A stretch of 64,000 nucleotides of DNA from Polynucleobacter sp. MG-27-Goln-C1 (GTDB taxonomy: Bacteria > Pseudomonadota > Gammaproteobacteria > Burkholderiales > Burkholderiaceae): contig NZ_JACVPM010000002.1 of the NCBI RefSeq assembly GCF_018881905.1, positions 248,001 to 312,000 of the forward strand, read 5' to 3'. A program made the position numbers and the translations under genes. This document shows positions 6,019 to 12,317 of this stretch, in pieces. Within the stretch, counting starts at the first letter, position 1. Each line of letters begins with the position of its first letter. The notes beneath the pieces were generated by a model that had not been told where the DNA came from, did not search any database, and was given only the letters and a program-made list of their open reading frames with translations.

Positions 6019-6603
6019 ATGTCAAAGCAAGCAAAAACACTCAGTCAGGTAGAACTACGCAGAGTACTTGATTACATTGCAACCCGTAAACACGCACTAC
6101 GTAATAGAGCAATGCTGTTAATCACCCATTTAGCCGGATTAAGATGTGGAGAGGTTGCGGCACTACGCTACAAAGATGTTGTAAGTGCTGATGGCATAGT
6201 TAGAGATGAAATACGCTTAAGTAGCGAACAGACAAAAGGTGGCGTGGCAAGAACGGTGTTCGTAAGCGAGCGCCTACGCAAGGAGTTAGAGCAATATGTC
6301 GCTTTCTTCCGCTTATGCAAGTTACAAGATTCAAATGTGAAGTTCTTTTACAGTCAGAAGCGTGATAGTGACGGCTTCACATCAAATACTTGTGCCCAGT
6401 ACTTTCATTATCTTTACAAAAAGGCAGGTATTGATGGTGCTAGCAGTCACAGCGGAAGACGTAGTTTTGCCACCGCTATTGCATCGAAGGGTGTCGGTAT
6501 AAAGGTTCTGCAAAAACTTTTAGGGCACAAAAATATTCAAACTACTTCGGTTTACATCTACGCTAGCGACGATATGCTCCGTAAAGCAGTTGAGTTAGTA
6601 TAA
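6019..6603 (+). CDS. Tyrosine recombinase 2, short catalytic-domain form
   Basis: From the ATG at 6019, which has an excellent AAGGAG site, the protein is 194 aa, about the size of FimB/FimE invertases and lacking a normal core-binding domain. Catalytic residues are R42 (AGLRCGE), K73 (QTKGG), H144-x-x-R147 (HSGRR), H170 (LLGHKN) and Y179 (TSVYIY). An upstream ATG at 5923 would add 32 residues but has no ribosome site. The short form suggests a DNA inversion or resolution role rather than phage-type integration; its sites could be the island palindromes, which is inference. It is the only plus-strand recombinase of the three. Confidence 0.85.
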   Translation: MSKQAKTLSQVELRRVLDYIATRKHALRNRAMLLITHLAGLRCGEVAALRYKDVVSADGIVRDEIRLSSEQTKGGVARTVFVSERLRKELEQYVAFFRLCKLQDSNVKFFYSQKRDSDGFTSNTCAQYFHYLYKKAGIDGASSHSGRRSFATAIASKGVGIKVLQKLLGHKNIQTTSVYIYASDDMLRKAVELV

Positions 6604-6605
6604 AA

Positions 6606-6631
6606 AAAGCCCGCTAACATCAGCGGGCTTT
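6606..6631. terminator. Hairpin terminator between convergent int2 and ATPase genes
   Basis: AAAGCCCGCT, 6-nt loop, AGCGGGCTTT: a perfect 10-bp stem. The minus strand continues with a long T-run (seven A on plus at 6602-6608), the plus strand only with TTT, so it serves mainly the ATPase gene and partly int2, whose stop is 2 bp away. Confidence 0.75.
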
Positions 6632-6637
6632 GAGTCA

Positions 6638-6652
6638 GTCGTTTAAAACGAC
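6638..6652 (+). repeat. Island palindrome copy 3 (15-bp core)
   Basis: GTCGTTT-A-AAACGAC, 7-bp arms; the next pair is a mismatch. It lies 4 bp past the ATPase stop codon and just beyond the terminator hairpin. Confidence 0.85.
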
Positions 6653-6656
6653 AGCA

Positions 6657-7352
6657 TTAGGCGGCGAGCTTTAAATGCCCACCATTCTTTTTGTAATGCT
6701 TATTGATTAAGTCCCTTGCAGCCTGCATTACTTCTCTTGCACTTCCGTTGCAAAGCCCAATAATCCCTAAAGCAACTTCGTCTGTAACGTGTGTTACGCC
6801 ATAGTCATTAAGTATTTGCTTGAACTTAGGAAGCCACGCTGTTGCAGGTGCCGCATTGAATTCAACACGAATACATCTATCCATAACGCCCCGCTCAATC
6901 ATTGATAGTCTGTTAGTGGTGAGAACAAAGATACACTCAGTGCCGCCGATACTCATTGCAGCTTTAAGCGAATCCATTGCCTCTACTCGCAAGTTATCAA
7001 CTTCGTCTAGTACAAAATAGTGATAACGGTTATAGGGCATCAGAATTGCTCTTTTCTTAATACCTTCAATAACCCCAGCTCCATTATCCCCACCTTGCGA
7101 TATACCAAAGTAAGTAACTACGGGTTCACTCTCGCCTGTTCGTGCTTGCTCAATCAAACTAGGCAATATTTTCGCTAATGCCGATTTGCCAGTGCCATTC
7201 ACCCCATATAGCAAGATGCCATTTTTACCGCTAGCGGGAAAACCATTCATACCAGACACACAGTCTTCAATCGTTTCCCGCGTTTCTTCCGAGTGATACA
7301 CAATGTCGTTTAAAACGACAGGGGTGTATTTTTCTTCAAAATCATTAAACAT
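6657..7352 (-). CDS. Clamp-loader-like AAA+ ATPase
   Basis: A 231-aa AAA+ protein. It begins like replication factor C subunits (EKYTPVVLNDIVYHSEE), then Walker A GVNGTGKS (50-57), Walker B FVLDEVDN (113-120), sensor 1 LTTN (144-147), an MDRC arginine-finger-like motif (R159) and sensor 2 GSAREV (R206). It lacks the carboxy-terminal collar domain of true clamp loaders. Such stand-alone RFC/DnaX-like ATPases occur on phages and plasmids and may load a helicase or remodel a recombination complex; the partner here is unknown. Palindrome copy 4 encodes residues 12-16 (VVLND). It follows the 262-aa gene in the same direction, behind that gene's terminator. Confidence 0.85.
   Translation of the reverse strand: MFNDFEEKYTPVVLNDIVYHSEETRETIEDCVSGMNGFPASGKNGILLYGVNGTGKSALAKILPSLIEQARTGESEPVVTYFGISQGGDNGAGVIEGIKKRAILMPYNRYHYFVLDEVDNLRVEAMDSLKAAMSIGGTECIFVLTTNRLSMIERGVMDRCIRVEFNAAPATAWLPKFKQILNDYGVTHVTDEVALGIIGLCNGSAREVMQAARDLINKHYKKNGGHLKLAA
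7304..7320 (+). repeat. Island palindrome copy 4, inside the ATPase gene
   Basis: TGTCGTTTAAAACGACA, 8-bp arms, lies 33-49 bases after the ATPase start codon. Its minus strand is read GTC GTT TTA AAC GAC (VVLND), part of a motif that in clamp-loader subunits often reads xxLxDIV. Confidence 0.9.
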
Positions 7353-7376
7353 TTACAACCTCCATTTTTATCGAAT

Positions 7377-7408
7377 AAAAAAGGGGCAAAGCAGTTACGC
7401 TTTACCCC
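7377..7408 (-). terminator. Rho-independent terminator of the 262-aa gene
   Basis: Minus strand: GGGGTAAAGC, 6-nt loop, GCTTTGCCCC then TTTTTT. It lies 15 bases past the stop at 7424 and about 25 bp before the ATPase start, so the ATPase gene probably needs its own promoter or read-through. Confidence 0.8.
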
Positions 7409-7423
7409 TGTAGTTACTACATA

Positions 7424-8212
7424 TTAAGCAGCGTTATTGATAGCGTCGCTTAATGTTGAGTCATTGCTAGCTTTAGCACGCTCGTCAGCTTTTGTTTTAA
7501 TGCTGTCTTTGTTAGCAGAGTAGTACGCAGACAAAGCAGTATTTACAGCTGTTTCGCTATACGTAACCGCATTAGCAACAAGTTCGCCGTTAGCTTGTTG
7601 TGTAGCAACAATAACCACTTGTTGCCCCACCTTTGCACTATCAAGCTGTTTAGCTAATGCTTCGCTACTAACTTTCGCTAAAGACTGTTCTGCAACAGTA
7701 TTTTTAGCAAGTTCAGCTTTAGCTTTAGTGCTTAAAGCATTGCCTTTAGCTAAGCGGATTTCTTGCACACCACCCCTGCTTTCAATAAAACCTGCAATTT
7801 GTGCTTCAGTTTTATTTTCAGCAAGTGCCGCACGTAAAACAATGCTGTAAGTGCTTGTACGACGTCTATCAGCACCAAACACACACTTAACAATTTTTGT
7901 AAGCGTATGTGATGTTTTAGCAAACACATACCCTTTTAAGTTAATGTGTGTCTTTAAATCTTCACGCATTTGTTCTGCTTTTTCATTGTCTTGCGACATT
8001 GAAAGATACGTGCCATAGCAACGTGCCAGCAACTTATATAACTGCTCATTGCTTGTACGAGCTACTGTGTTTTCCCAAGCCTCTCTATCCAGCACTAACT
8101 GCTCGATAAACGAGAACTTATAACTACTACTTTGAATATTGCTGTCGTTTAAAACGACAGTAGCGTTATCAGCAGTAGTTTTAACAGGGTTATTGAACAT
8201 TTTTTCTAACAT
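7424..8212 (-). CDS. Unknown 262-aa island protein
   Basis: A soluble, helix-rich protein without membrane segments. Residues 30-140 look like a globular helical domain with a basic stretch (KIVKCVFGADRRRTSTYSIVLRAAL); residues 150-262 are Ala/Lys/Ser-rich and repetitive, suggesting coiled coil or low complexity. I do not recognise the family. It starts MLEKMFNNP, similar to the ATPase start MFNDFE, and both carry VVLND encoded by a palindrome copy at almost the same distance from the start. It lies directly upstream of the ATPase and is divergent from the 8349 gene. The pairing suggests the two act together. Confidence 0.75.
   Translation of the reverse strand: MLEKMFNNPVKTTADNATVVLNDSNIQSSSYKFSFIEQLVLDREAWENTVARTSNEQLYKLLARCYGTYLSMSQDNEKAEQMREDLKTHINLKGYVFAKTSHTLTKIVKCVFGADRRRTSTYSIVLRAALAENKTEAQIAGFIESRGGVQEIRLAKGNALSTKAKAELAKNTVAEQSLAKVSSEALAKQLDSAKVGQQVVIVATQQANGELVANAVTYSETAVNTALSAYYSANKDSIKTKADERAKASNDSTLSDAINNAA
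8142..8160 (+). repeat. Island palindrome copy 5, inside the 262-aa gene
   Basis: CTGTCGTTT-A-AAACGACAG, 9-bp arms, lies 53-71 bases into the gene, read on the minus strand in the same frame as copy 4 (GTC GTT TTA AAC GAC, VVLND). Confidence 0.9.
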
Positions 8213-8319
8213 CTCAAACTCGCTTTCTTTTTTATTTAAAAATAAGATGTGTTAATAAAATATCAACCTCATCTATAACTACTATTTTACTTTTTATCGA
8301 TTTATTGAGATACTGCAAA

Positions 8320-8339
8320 GCAATTTGATGCAATTTGAT
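8320..8339. promoter_or_regulatory. Tandem 10-bp direct repeat GCAATTTGAT x2
   Basis: Two abutting exact copies lie 10 bp before the ATG at 8349, in the 136-bp divergent region. A 10-bp phase puts both on one face of the helix, so it may be a regulator or initiator site; only two units are present. Confidence 0.45.
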
Positions 8340-8348
8340 TGTTAATAA

Positions 8349-9089
8349 ATGACTAAAAATCCCGTTCACTTTCTTGCTCCTTATCCACTGTTTGGAACAA
8401 AGCAAAAACCACTATCAATTTCTTACCAACAAAGAAGTCCGTTTTATTGGTGGTGGGCATATTTACGTCGTAATGACAACTACCTAAAGTGTTGCGAGAG
8501 GAATGGCGCAGGCAAGCTCGCAGACTTGTATAAAGAGTTTGGGGATGTGAGAGAAGATGATTTTAAAAAATGGTGGAGTGAAAACAACAGGGGTGCTTAT
8601 CTATTTGGAGAGAAACGAAGTGCTCTTGTCCCAAAAGAACTAAGCGACAAGTCGGAGTGGGAAGAGGATTGGAATTCTGAGAATGTGCTCGTCTTAGCAC
8701 TGCCTCTCACAATGAGTAAAAGAGAGTTACAAAGTCGCATTGCCAAAATACTTAAAAAGAGGCATACGGCTAAAAGAGGCAGAACTGCAAAAAAATTAGA
8801 TAAAAGTACTGCTAGATTTCCGCTTAACCGAAACTACACAATTGAGAGTCTTCAAAAGGCACTAGATGTCTATGACTGCTTCACAAAGCTAGTAGAGTTA
8901 AATGGCAAAGCTAAGCTATGGGAGGTTGGAGTTGAATTGAGATTAGTTAGAGGTGCTATGCCATCACCGAATGATTTAAAACAAGATACAGCCGCTAAAC
9001 GAAACGTAATGGCGGCAACTGTTAAACGCTACCTCAAACAGGCTGAATCAATCATTGCCAATACTTCACTAGGTATCTTCCCCAGCTAG
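8349..9089 (+). CDS. Unknown 246-aa island protein, aromatic N-terminal motif
   Basis: A basic soluble protein beginning MTKNPVHFLAPYPLFGTKQK. The most striking part is an aromatic run near residues 30-45 (SPFYWWWAYLRRNDNYLKCCE) followed by FGDVREDDFKKWWSENNRGAYLFGE; residues 120-245 are helical and very Lys/Arg-rich. I have an impression of similar proteins in integrative elements but cannot name a family. There is no Shine-Dalgarno before the ATG, so it may be leaderless or start elsewhere. It leads a plus-strand pair with 9162 and is divergent from the 262-aa gene. Confidence 0.7.
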   Translation: MTKNPVHFLAPYPLFGTKQKPLSISYQQRSPFYWWWAYLRRNDNYLKCCERNGAGKLADLYKEFGDVREDDFKKWWSENNRGAYLFGEKRSALVPKELSDKSEWEEDWNSENVLVLALPLTMSKRELQSRIAKILKKRHTAKRGRTAKKLDKSTARFPLNRNYTIESLQKALDVYDCFTKLVELNGKAKLWEVGVELRLVRGAMPSPNDLKQDTAAKRNVMAATVKRYLKQAESIIANTSLGIFPS

Positions 9090-9161
9090 CTGGCAACCCA
9101 TTAGCTATCGGATTATGTTACTTTTGCTATGGACAGCAACTAACTTGAATTAGGAATGGAT

Positions 9162-9614
9162 ATGGCAAGAGCACCGTTTAATGGTAAAAAAATGGTTGAA
9201 GCGGCAGAGGCTGGCGAGCTGTCACCTACTCAAGTTCGTCAAGCACTAAAAAGAGCTTCAGAACTTGGTTTATACGCGGAAGCGAAGAGACTTACAGAAT
9301 TTCTAGTGCAAGCAAATGAGTTTGCTGACGATGGCGCACCCAAAGAACTAAAAGAGCGTGTAGCAAAAGGAATTAGCCTACTAAAAGGGCTGGGATACCA
9401 TCCGACTCGAACTCAGCGAAAGTTAGGTAAAAAAGGAGTTGTCATTACGCTTAACGACATCGCCATAAAACCAACTGTCGGCGATAACTTTAGACGGATG
9501 GTGTCTGCTGGCTACAAAGACTACACAACAGAAGCTATTGTTTGCGACTACCCGCAAGTCTTCAGCAAAGATGCAGTTGATGCGTCCACACTGAAATTAA
9601 AGAAATTTAAGTAA
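9162..9614 (+). CDS. Unknown 150-aa island protein
   Basis: Start taken at the ATG 9162 because AGGA lies 7 bases before it; an ATG at 9156 would add two residues. The first 60 residues form helices (PTQVRQALKRASELGLYAEAKRLTEFL) of helix-turn-helix-like spacing; the middle is basic (HPTRTQRKLGKKG) and the end is a compact domain ending LKLKKFK. I do not recognise it. It lies downstream of the 8349 gene, 72 bp apart, and is convergent with integrase 3; palindrome copy 6 fills the 35-bp gap between their stops. Confidence 0.7.
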   Translation: MARAPFNGKKMVEAAEAGELSPTQVRQALKRASELGLYAEAKRLTEFLVQANEFADDGAPKELKERVAKGISLLKGLGYHPTRTQRKLGKKGVVITLNDIAIKPTVGDNFRRMVSAGYKDYTTEAIVCDYPQVFSKDAVDASTLKLKKFK

Positions 9615-9627
9615 ACAGGCTATAAAA

Positions 9628-9648
9628 GGTGTCGTTTAAAACGACACC
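9628..9648 (+). repeat. Island palindrome copy 6
   Basis: GGTGTCGTTT-A-AAACGACACC, 10-bp arms, lies exactly between two convergent stop codons (9614 and 9650). As RNA it would form a hairpin, but neither strand has a U-tract, so it is not a clear terminator. Confidence 0.9.
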
Positions 9649-9649
9649 A

Positions 9650-10861
9650 CTAAGCCAGCTTCTCAGCATTCATCATTGGGGTGATTTTGCTGTAATGCCG
9701 CTCAATCATTAAGACGCTTGTACCCATCTGCTTAGCCAGCGTGTGAATATCTACCCCACTAGCCAATGCCTGCGTTGCATAGGTATGCCTCAAGCTATAC
9801 AGCGTTCTATTCTGCCCAGCACCATTTTTGAGCAATCCGCTCTTTTTCATTAAGTGCCGAAAGATGTTTTCCAGCAAATGGGGCATTTCACCTGTGGGGA
9901 GCGTAAATATCAATCTATCGAGTTTTATTTCGATTATTTCCCCCAAACTGGCATATGGGAGCTTCTGCCAGTGCATTAACCCCTCTAAAACCTCTAAAAC
10001 AGCGTTTTTAGCGATTAAATACCTCTGCCCTGTCTTGCCACTCACCCATATGCGTAAGTACCGCTTATCGCCGATATAGTGCCATTGCAGGTGCTTCCAC
10101 CTCAGCGGCATAGACTCGGTGCTGTGCCTTACCCCTGTATTCACCAAAAACTGAATGTAAGCGGCACACAGCACTCTGACTTCACCCGAATGCCTATGGT
10201 GCACATCTTTTTGCCAAATCGGAAAGTAGGTATACAACTGCTCTAACTCTTCTTGTGTGAAAGCGGGACGAGGCTCGCTCTTTGCACCAGCAATGTTTAG
10301 CAACGGAACAATCTTATTTTGCGAAATCTGTCCAAGCTCTTTTGCCAACGTCACCACTCTGTTGTATGCCAGTGCGTGATGTTTTTTAGTTGTCGCTTTT
10401 GATTCTTTGCCCATTACCGAAGTTCTCCACGCTTCAAAGTCTGCAACTAACTCTTGCGTGATTTCACCAACTTTGTATTTTCCGAAAAATGGAATGAGAT
10501 ATTTTTGCCAGATAAAGAAATAATCTTTGTAGTTACGCTCACCTCTCTTGCCATTCGAAGTACGACGCATATTTGCCATCTCTTCTAATGCTAACTGTCC
10601 AAATGTTTTTTCTGTGAGTGCCAATCCTGCGTCAATTTTTATGCGGACAGTTTCATAAAGAACTATGGCATTGCGTCTAGCTTCAGTTAGCTCGTCTGTA
10701 CCAGTGCTTGCCGAATGCCACTTGTTATTTGCCAGCTTAAAGCGGCATTGCCATTGTGCCGACTGGGGACGCTTATAGACAGTAACCTTCCCGTCTATAA
10801 GCCTTATAGCCTTTGGGGTTGCGGGGATGGGGTTTGCAAAGAGTTGATTGAGATTAGACAT
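9650..10861 (-). CDS. Tyrosine recombinase / integrase 3, phage type
   Basis: A 403-aa integrase with an amino-terminal arm-binding-like domain (residues 20-80), a core-binding domain (about 85-190) and a catalytic domain with R245 (TGVRHSTE), K276 (SGKTGQ), Y355-x-x-R358 (YSLRHTYAT, Tyr in place of the usual His), T381 (MGTS, in place of His) and nucleophile Y390 (ERHYSKI). These substitutions are common in the LGTSV-type branch, so the enzyme may well be active. It lies 200 bp from the right att repeat and points away from it, which makes it the best candidate for the integrase that placed the island in tRNA-Met. Confidence 0.9.
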   Translation of the reverse strand: MSNLNQLFANPIPATPKAIRLIDGKVTVYKRPQSAQWQCRFKLANNKWHSASTGTDELTEARRNAIVLYETVRIKIDAGLALTEKTFGQLALEEMANMRRTSNGKRGERNYKDYFFIWQKYLIPFFGKYKVGEITQELVADFEAWRTSVMGKESKATTKKHHALAYNRVVTLAKELGQISQNKIVPLLNIAGAKSEPRPAFTQEELEQLYTYFPIWQKDVHHRHSGEVRVLCAAYIQFLVNTGVRHSTESMPLRWKHLQWHYIGDKRYLRIWVSGKTGQRYLIAKNAVLEVLEGLMHWQKLPYASLGEIIEIKLDRLIFTLPTGEMPHLLENIFRHLMKKSGLLKNGAGQNRTLYSLRHTYATQALASGVDIHTLAKQMGTSVLMIERHYSKITPMMNAEKLA

Positions 10862-11029
10862 ACACGCTTAGTGTGCTGTCGTCTTGCATTTTCTACGACG
10901 ATTATTTTTGCTTCGTCGTCAAAATCTCACACGACGTTCTGCGAACGCAGATTAGTGCGTGTAAGTATTTTTTGATGCCATTGTTTTTGGTGTGTAGTGG
11001 GCGGGATTTTTTGGGTATGCTTAAAACAA

Positions 11030-11051
11030 TGTTTTAGAACTGTTTTAGTAC
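11030..11051. repeat. Tandem 11-bp direct repeat just inside the right att
   Basis: TGTTTTAGAAC and TGTTTTAGTAC abut (10 of 11 identical), ending 12 bp before the att repeat. The position fits arm-type sites for integrase or an excisionase. The rest of 10862-11029 is AT-rich with scattered CGACG/CGTCG words and no gene. Confidence 0.45.
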
Positions 11052-11063
11052 TCAAAAATATTT

Positions 11064-11123
11064 TTATGATTCCGTCGCTCTAACCAGCTGAGCTAATTCG
11101 CCGAACTCGTAATTGTAAATGAT
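11064..11123. repeat. Right attachment repeat with orphan 5' half of tRNA-Met
   Basis: It is identical to 786-845 except for one base. Bases 11064-11102 are tRNA-Met positions 1-38 without the 3' half, so this is a remnant, not a gene. The ancestral promoter (TACAAT at 11112-11117, TAGACA at 11135-11140 on the minus strand) is still attached to it and may now transcribe the remnant into the island. Confidence 0.9.
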
Positions 11124-11156
11124 CAGGCGCCTTCTGTCTAAACCAAAGGGCTCAAA

Positions 11157-11567
11157 CTACTTAATCTGAAAGACGCTGACTGCCTCATCCCGGTTGTAGC
11201 GAATAAAAACCTCGATTTTCTTAGCTAGAAAGAGCTTTTTCAGAACCTCATCCTTATTTTCAAAAATGATGGCTGTTTGCTCTGGAAAGCGAGAAAAGGG
11301 ATCGCTCATCACCTCGATAGGCTGTCCATCCACCTTAATGAGGCGAATGGTGCGCTTATATAGCCGGTCAGGCTGAATGAAAATCAGACGCTTGACGTAC
11401 TTATCTAAAACTAGCTTTTGCCCCTGTTCATTGGTCTTGAAGTAATAGACCAACTCATCTTTGCCATTGGTAGTGACATCCCGCTCCTCATCCCACTTGG
11501 CGAATGCGGTTGAGCTGGCAATCACACAAAAAATTGCTACCACCAATAATCTATAAAGATGCATCAT
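11157..11567 (-). CDS. Exported protein of unknown function
   Basis: A 136-aa protein with a clear Sec signal peptide (MMHLYRLLVVAIFCVIASSTAFA, cleavage before KWDEE). The mature part is about 113 aa, charged, with alternating strands (DELVYYFKTNEQGQKLVLDKYVKRLIFI) and no cysteines or membrane helices, so it is probably periplasmic. I do not recognise a family. It is the first chromosomal gene past the island and, before integration, probably lay just upstream of tRNA-Met in the same direction. It is divergent from the MOSC gene with a 46-bp gap. Confidence 0.75.
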   Translation of the reverse strand: MMHLYRLLVVAIFCVIASSTAFAKWDEERDVTTNGKDELVYYFKTNEQGQKLVLDKYVKRLIFIQPDRLYKRTIRLIKVDGQPIEVMSDPFSRFPEQTAIIFENKDEVLKKLFLAKKIEVFIRYNRDEAVSVFQIK

Positions 11568-11613
11568 TTACTTTCTTAGTTCGACCATTTCATCTTATCA
11601 GTCAACTGCACCT

Positions 11614-12225
11614 ATGCGACTTCTCTCCATATCTTCAGGCAAAGTCATGCCACTGTTTGGGTCTCATCACCCGAACTACTCAACAGTGGCCTCGGCTATT
11701 AACAAACAACCCGTCAGCACTCTTGCTATCCCTGCGCCCATAGAAATCACTCGAATAGGAGTTGCGGGTGATGAACAAGCAGACCTCTCGGTACATGGCG
11801 GAATAGAGAAAGCCATTTACGTCTACTCAATTGAGCACTATGCATTTTGGAATGAGCTGCTCTCTCGGGAAACTAAAAAATTAGTTCAGCTTCCCCTAGG
11901 TGCTTTCGGTGAAAACTTCACCATTGAGGGTTTAGTAGAAACTGAGATATTTATTGGAGATCAAATGCAGATTGGTGATCTTCAATTTACCGTGGTCAAA
12001 CTACGCGAGCCCTGCTTTAAGTTCAACGCCAAGATGGGCTACAAAGGCGCAGCTAAAGCCATGCTGCAATCAGGATTTAGTGGGTGGTATCTTCGCGTCA
12101 ATCAAACTGGTGTACTTTCAGCAGGCGCTGAAATCCAGGTGCTACCAGGCCAAAGAATCACATCAATAGCCGATCAAAATCAAGCACTCTTTAATCGTGG
12201 CAATCAGAAAAATCTTTGGGATTAA
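11614..12225 (+). CDS. MOSC domain protein, YiiM-like
   Basis: A 203-aa MOSC-domain protein. MOSC (molybdenum cofactor sulfurase C-terminal) proteins transfer or handle sulfur or molybdenum cofactor; YiiM-type members detoxify N-hydroxylated bases with molybdoenzyme partners. The core signatures are GDEQADLSVHGGIEKAIYVYSIEHYAFW (about 52-80), LGAFGENFTIEGL and the CFKFNAKMG segment with the conserved Cys in the cofactor-binding region. It is a single gene followed by a bidirectional terminator shared with the MFS gene. Confidence 0.85.
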   Translation: MRLLSISSGKVMPLFGSHHPNYSTVASAINKQPVSTLAIPAPIEITRIGVAGDEQADLSVHGGIEKAIYVYSIEHYAFWNELLSRETKKLVQLPLGAFGENFTIEGLVETEIFIGDQMQIGDLQFTVVKLREPCFKFNAKMGYKGAAKAMLQSGFSGWYLRVNQTGVLSAGAEIQVLPGQRITSIADQNQALFNRGNQKNLWD

Positions 12226-12262
12226 TTGCTGTAATTAATCGCTGTAATTCATTTCTAGCAAT

Positions 12263-12297
12263 AAAAAACCCGACCACATAGTGGTCGGGTTTAGTTT
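12263..12297. terminator. Bidirectional terminator between MOSC and MFS genes
   Basis: AAACCCGACCAC, 3-nt loop, GTGGTCGGGTTT: a 12-bp perfect stem with T-runs on both strands, between two convergent genes. Confidence 0.85.
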
Positions 12298-12317
12298 TTG
12301 AAACAGACTAGTAAAGC

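Larger units (their letters stand above)
786..11123. mobile_element. Genomic island integrated in tRNA-Met, about 10.3 kb
   Basis: The island is bounded by the 60-bp att repeats at 786-845 and 11064-11123. It carries three tyrosine recombinase genes, an AAA+ ATPase, a winged-helix protein, a lipoprotein, an outer-membrane barrel, a DUF6641-like protein and unknown genes. It looks more AT-rich than its flanks and alone contains six copies of a palindrome. No capsid, tail, relaxase, type IV secretion or classical replication initiator gene is visible, so it could be a satellite, an integrative mobilizable element or a degenerate prophage. It should be excisable if one integrase is active. Confidence 0.9.

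Noticed and set aside
1552-9648. Integron attC or Xer dif sites
   Set aside because: The palindromes are 15-23 bp with 7-11 bp arms and match neither the 28-bp dif consensus nor attC structure; no integron integrase signature was seen.
9628-9648. Palindrome copies as ordinary terminators
   Set aside because: None is followed by a U-tract, two are inside coding sequence near the start, and several genes have separate proper terminators.
1579-10861. Recombinase-in-trio (RIT) element
   Set aside because: RIT elements have three adjacent, overlapping recombinase genes in one direction; here they are kilobases apart and on both strands.
11064-11102. A second tRNA-Met gene
   Set aside because: Only bases 1-38 are present; the sequence turns into island DNA exactly after the anticodon loop, so it is the right att remnant.
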